Below, in pieces: positions 62,493 through 64,000 of a stretch of DNA of 64,000 nt. The position numbers and the translations under genes are program-made. Source of the stretch: Paenibacillus polymyxa (GTDB lineage: Bacteria > Bacillota > Bacilli > Paenibacillales > Paenibacillaceae); assembly GCF_001719045.1 (NCBI RefSeq), contig NZ_CP015423.1, forward strand, positions 682,001 through 746,000, written 5' to 3'. The notes beneath the pieces were generated by a model that worked only from the letters and a program-made list of their open reading frames with translations, had not been told where the DNA came from and did not search any database. Every line of letters begins with the position of its first letter. Within the stretch, counting starts at the first letter, position 1.

Positions 62493-64000
62493 TCATTTAC
62501 GTATACATATATTGAGGATTTCACTGGCAGCCTCATCAACAGACAGGGTATCGTTCATCATTTCATCCAAGAGTCTGCCGCACAATATATCATCAAAGTC
62601 TACATCGCTCTCACCTTGCGAAAATAATGCATAGGCTTTTACTTGATCCTTGCTTTCAGAAGTCCAGTAATGCTCTTTAGCAAAAGGGTAGGTAGGCAGG
62701 CTGATACGGTGAGGCATCTTCCCTGTGTAAAGTTTTTTCCAATCCAAATTTATCCCTTTGGCCCACAGCTCCAAAAGCTTGGTATATTTCTTTTTGGAAA
62801 TCCAAAGATCGATCATTTGTTGCAAGTCTTCGTCCCCCGAAAAAATAGACAACGATTCTCTGTTGCGTTTAGCCTGTCCCCTATATAGGTTGAGCATGTT
62901 ATGACGTCCATCCACAAAACTCTTTAATTTTTCCTCAAGCTCTGCGGTAGATTCCACAAGTACGGCTAAACGCTCCTCCATCGCCTCGCGCCCCACCTGA
63001 AGCGTGTAAGCAATATCCGATAGGCTTGCGGAGGATAGCTGACCCTGAAGAGCATTCAGCAGCTGCCGTCCCTTTTCCTTAAGCTGTTCCTCGCTCTTGG
63101 CTGACAATACGATCATAGCAGGTCCCTGAGAGTCGGATTCTGTTCCAGACTGTTCCTGATACTCGGGAGTATACTCTTCAATTACGATATGGGCGTTTGC
63201 CCCGCCTGCACCAAAAGACGATATTCCAGCCCGTCTTGGATATTCTTTTGTGATTCCATCGCTTGTAATTACCGGTCTCTTCCATTCCTCCAGGCTTTGC
63301 TGAACGATAAATGGAGTATTGTTGAAATTAATTTCAGGGTTCAACTTCCTGGAATGTAAGGATGGTACTAGCTGGCTGTGCTTAAGCTGCAACAATATTT
63401 TAGTCACTCCTGCAATGCCTGCTGCACTCTCACAATGGCCTATATTCGATTTGACCCCCCCTATGGCGCAGAACTGCTTATCCTTTGTGAATTTTTCGAA
63501 AGCCCTTGTCAATCCTGCAATTTCAATAGGATCTCCCAGAGCTGTACCGGTTCCGTGGGCTTCAATATAACTAACTGTCCTTGCATCGACATCCGCACGC
63601 TGGAGCGCTTCTTCAATCAACCAGGATTGAGCTTGAGGGCTAGGTACTGTATAACCGCTGGTTTTACCTGAAGCATTAAGCATGCTCCCTTTGATAACTC
63701 CATAAATATGGTCGCCATCTGCAATGGCCTTCTCCAGCGGCTTCAACACAATCGCGCCGACACCCTCTCCGTCGACAAATCCATCTGCCTGGTCTCCGAA
63801 TGACTTACATTCACCTGTTTTAGAAAGCATCGTCATAGCCGACAGCTTGATATAGTGGATAGGATCTACAATTAAGTTGACTCCCCCGGCAATGGCACAC
63901 TCACTTGTACCACTATACAGACTTTCCAAAGCCAAATGGATCGCCGTCAATGAGGAAGAGCAAGCGGTATCTAAGGACATACTCGGACCTTGGAAATCCA
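62493..64000 (-). CDS. Trans-AT polyketide synthase, C-terminal part (runs off the window)
   Basis: The visible part is the C-terminal two thirds of an active KS (Cys in MSLDTACSSSL, His in EAHGTGTALGDP and KSNIGH) followed by the post-KS linker ending L-P-T-Y-P-F-A-K-E-H-Y-W and about 60 residues with a helical tail, DEMMNDTLSVDEAASEIL, likely a docking element. The protein stops right after the KS; KR and ACP of this module are on the next protein, whose gene starts 31 bases on. The frame is open through base 64000, so the true start lies outside the window. Confidence 0.92.
   Translation of the reverse strand, partial: DFQGPSMSLDTACSSSLTAIHLALESLYSGTSECAIAGGVNLIVDPIHYIKLSAMTMLSKTGECKSFGDQADGFVDGEGVGAIVLKPLEKAIADGDHIYGVIKGSMLNASGKTSGYTVPSPQAQSWLIEEALQRADVDARTVSYIEAHGTGTALGDPIEIAGLTRAFEKFTKDKQFCAIGGVKSNIGHCESAAGIAGVTKILLQLKHSQLVPSLHSRKLNPEINFNNTPFIVQQSLEEWKRPVITSDGITKEYPRRAGISSFGAGGANAHIVIEEYTPEYQEQSGTESDSQGPAMIVLSAKSEEQLKEKGRQLLNALQGQLSSASLSDIAYTLQVGREAMEERLAVLVESTAELEEKLKSFVDGRHNMLNLYRGQAKRNRESLSIFSGDEDLQQMIDLWISKKKYTKLLELWAKGINLDWKKLYTGKMPHRISLPTYPFAKEHYWTSESKDQVKAYALFSQGESDVDFDDILCGRLLDEMMNDTLSVDEAASEILNICIRK

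Noticed and set aside
1..64000. CRISPR array or prophage
   Set aside because: No regularly spaced repeats and no phage structural genes were seen on either strand.

Overview
The window looks like a chromosome segment from a low-to-mid GC spore-forming Firmicute, most likely Paenibacillus of the P. polymyxa group. This rests on strong AGGAGG ribosome sites, many bidirectional rho-independent terminators, YesM/YesN two-component systems next to polysaccharide genes, SLH and Big_2 surface proteins, and a Bacillus-like SpeA. The genus is inferred from gene style; no marker gene proves it.

Layout. 1-5,160: housekeeping and small genes (MFS fragment, speA, DUF1292, MBL hydrolase, DUF3892, GNAT) and one tRNA-Val. 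5,260-16,510: a complete nitrate assimilation block (nirBD, nasBC, narK) with a divergent ANTAR-domain regulator and a TrpD2-like partner. Each of the three transcription units nirBD, nasBC and narK starts with a sigma-A promoter followed by two hairpins with hexanucleotide loops and an overlapping intrinsic terminator, which is the expected form of an ANTAR antitermination leader. 16,780-19,560: malic/malolactic enzyme plus malate-type permease. 19,880-21,650: a chemoreceptor. 21,740-32,300: a galactan utilisation locus (GH53 endo-galactanase, GH42 beta-galactosidase, CUT1 importer, YesMN-type two-component system). 32,400-40,310: small and accessory genes (NucB-like nuclease, seven-repeat Big_2 protein, ung, SLH protein, LysR/MFS pair), including a strong orphan promoter that makes a ~120-nt terminated RNA beside ung. 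40,400-47,430: a GH115-like hydrolase and a class C serine hydrolase, bordered by two decayed IS3-family elements; each element sits inside what was one rho-independent terminator.

47,490-64,000 (minus strand): the 3' end of a trans-acyltransferase polyketide synthase operon. Reading in the direction of transcription it contains a PKS ending in a KS (continues past the window), a 2,958-residue PKS (KR-ACP-KS-DH*-KR-ACP-ACP-ACP-KS0), an SDR, a stand-alone AT/acyl-hydrolase, an AT-ER (PfaD) fusion, and finally a full-length aspartyl-tRNA synthetase with no terminator visible before it. An extra, divergent AspRS as the last gene of an antibiotic-type operon suggests a self-resistance copy of the target, so the polyketide may be an AspRS inhibitor. 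This is the most interesting hypothesis in the window, and it is an inference from gene content and order.
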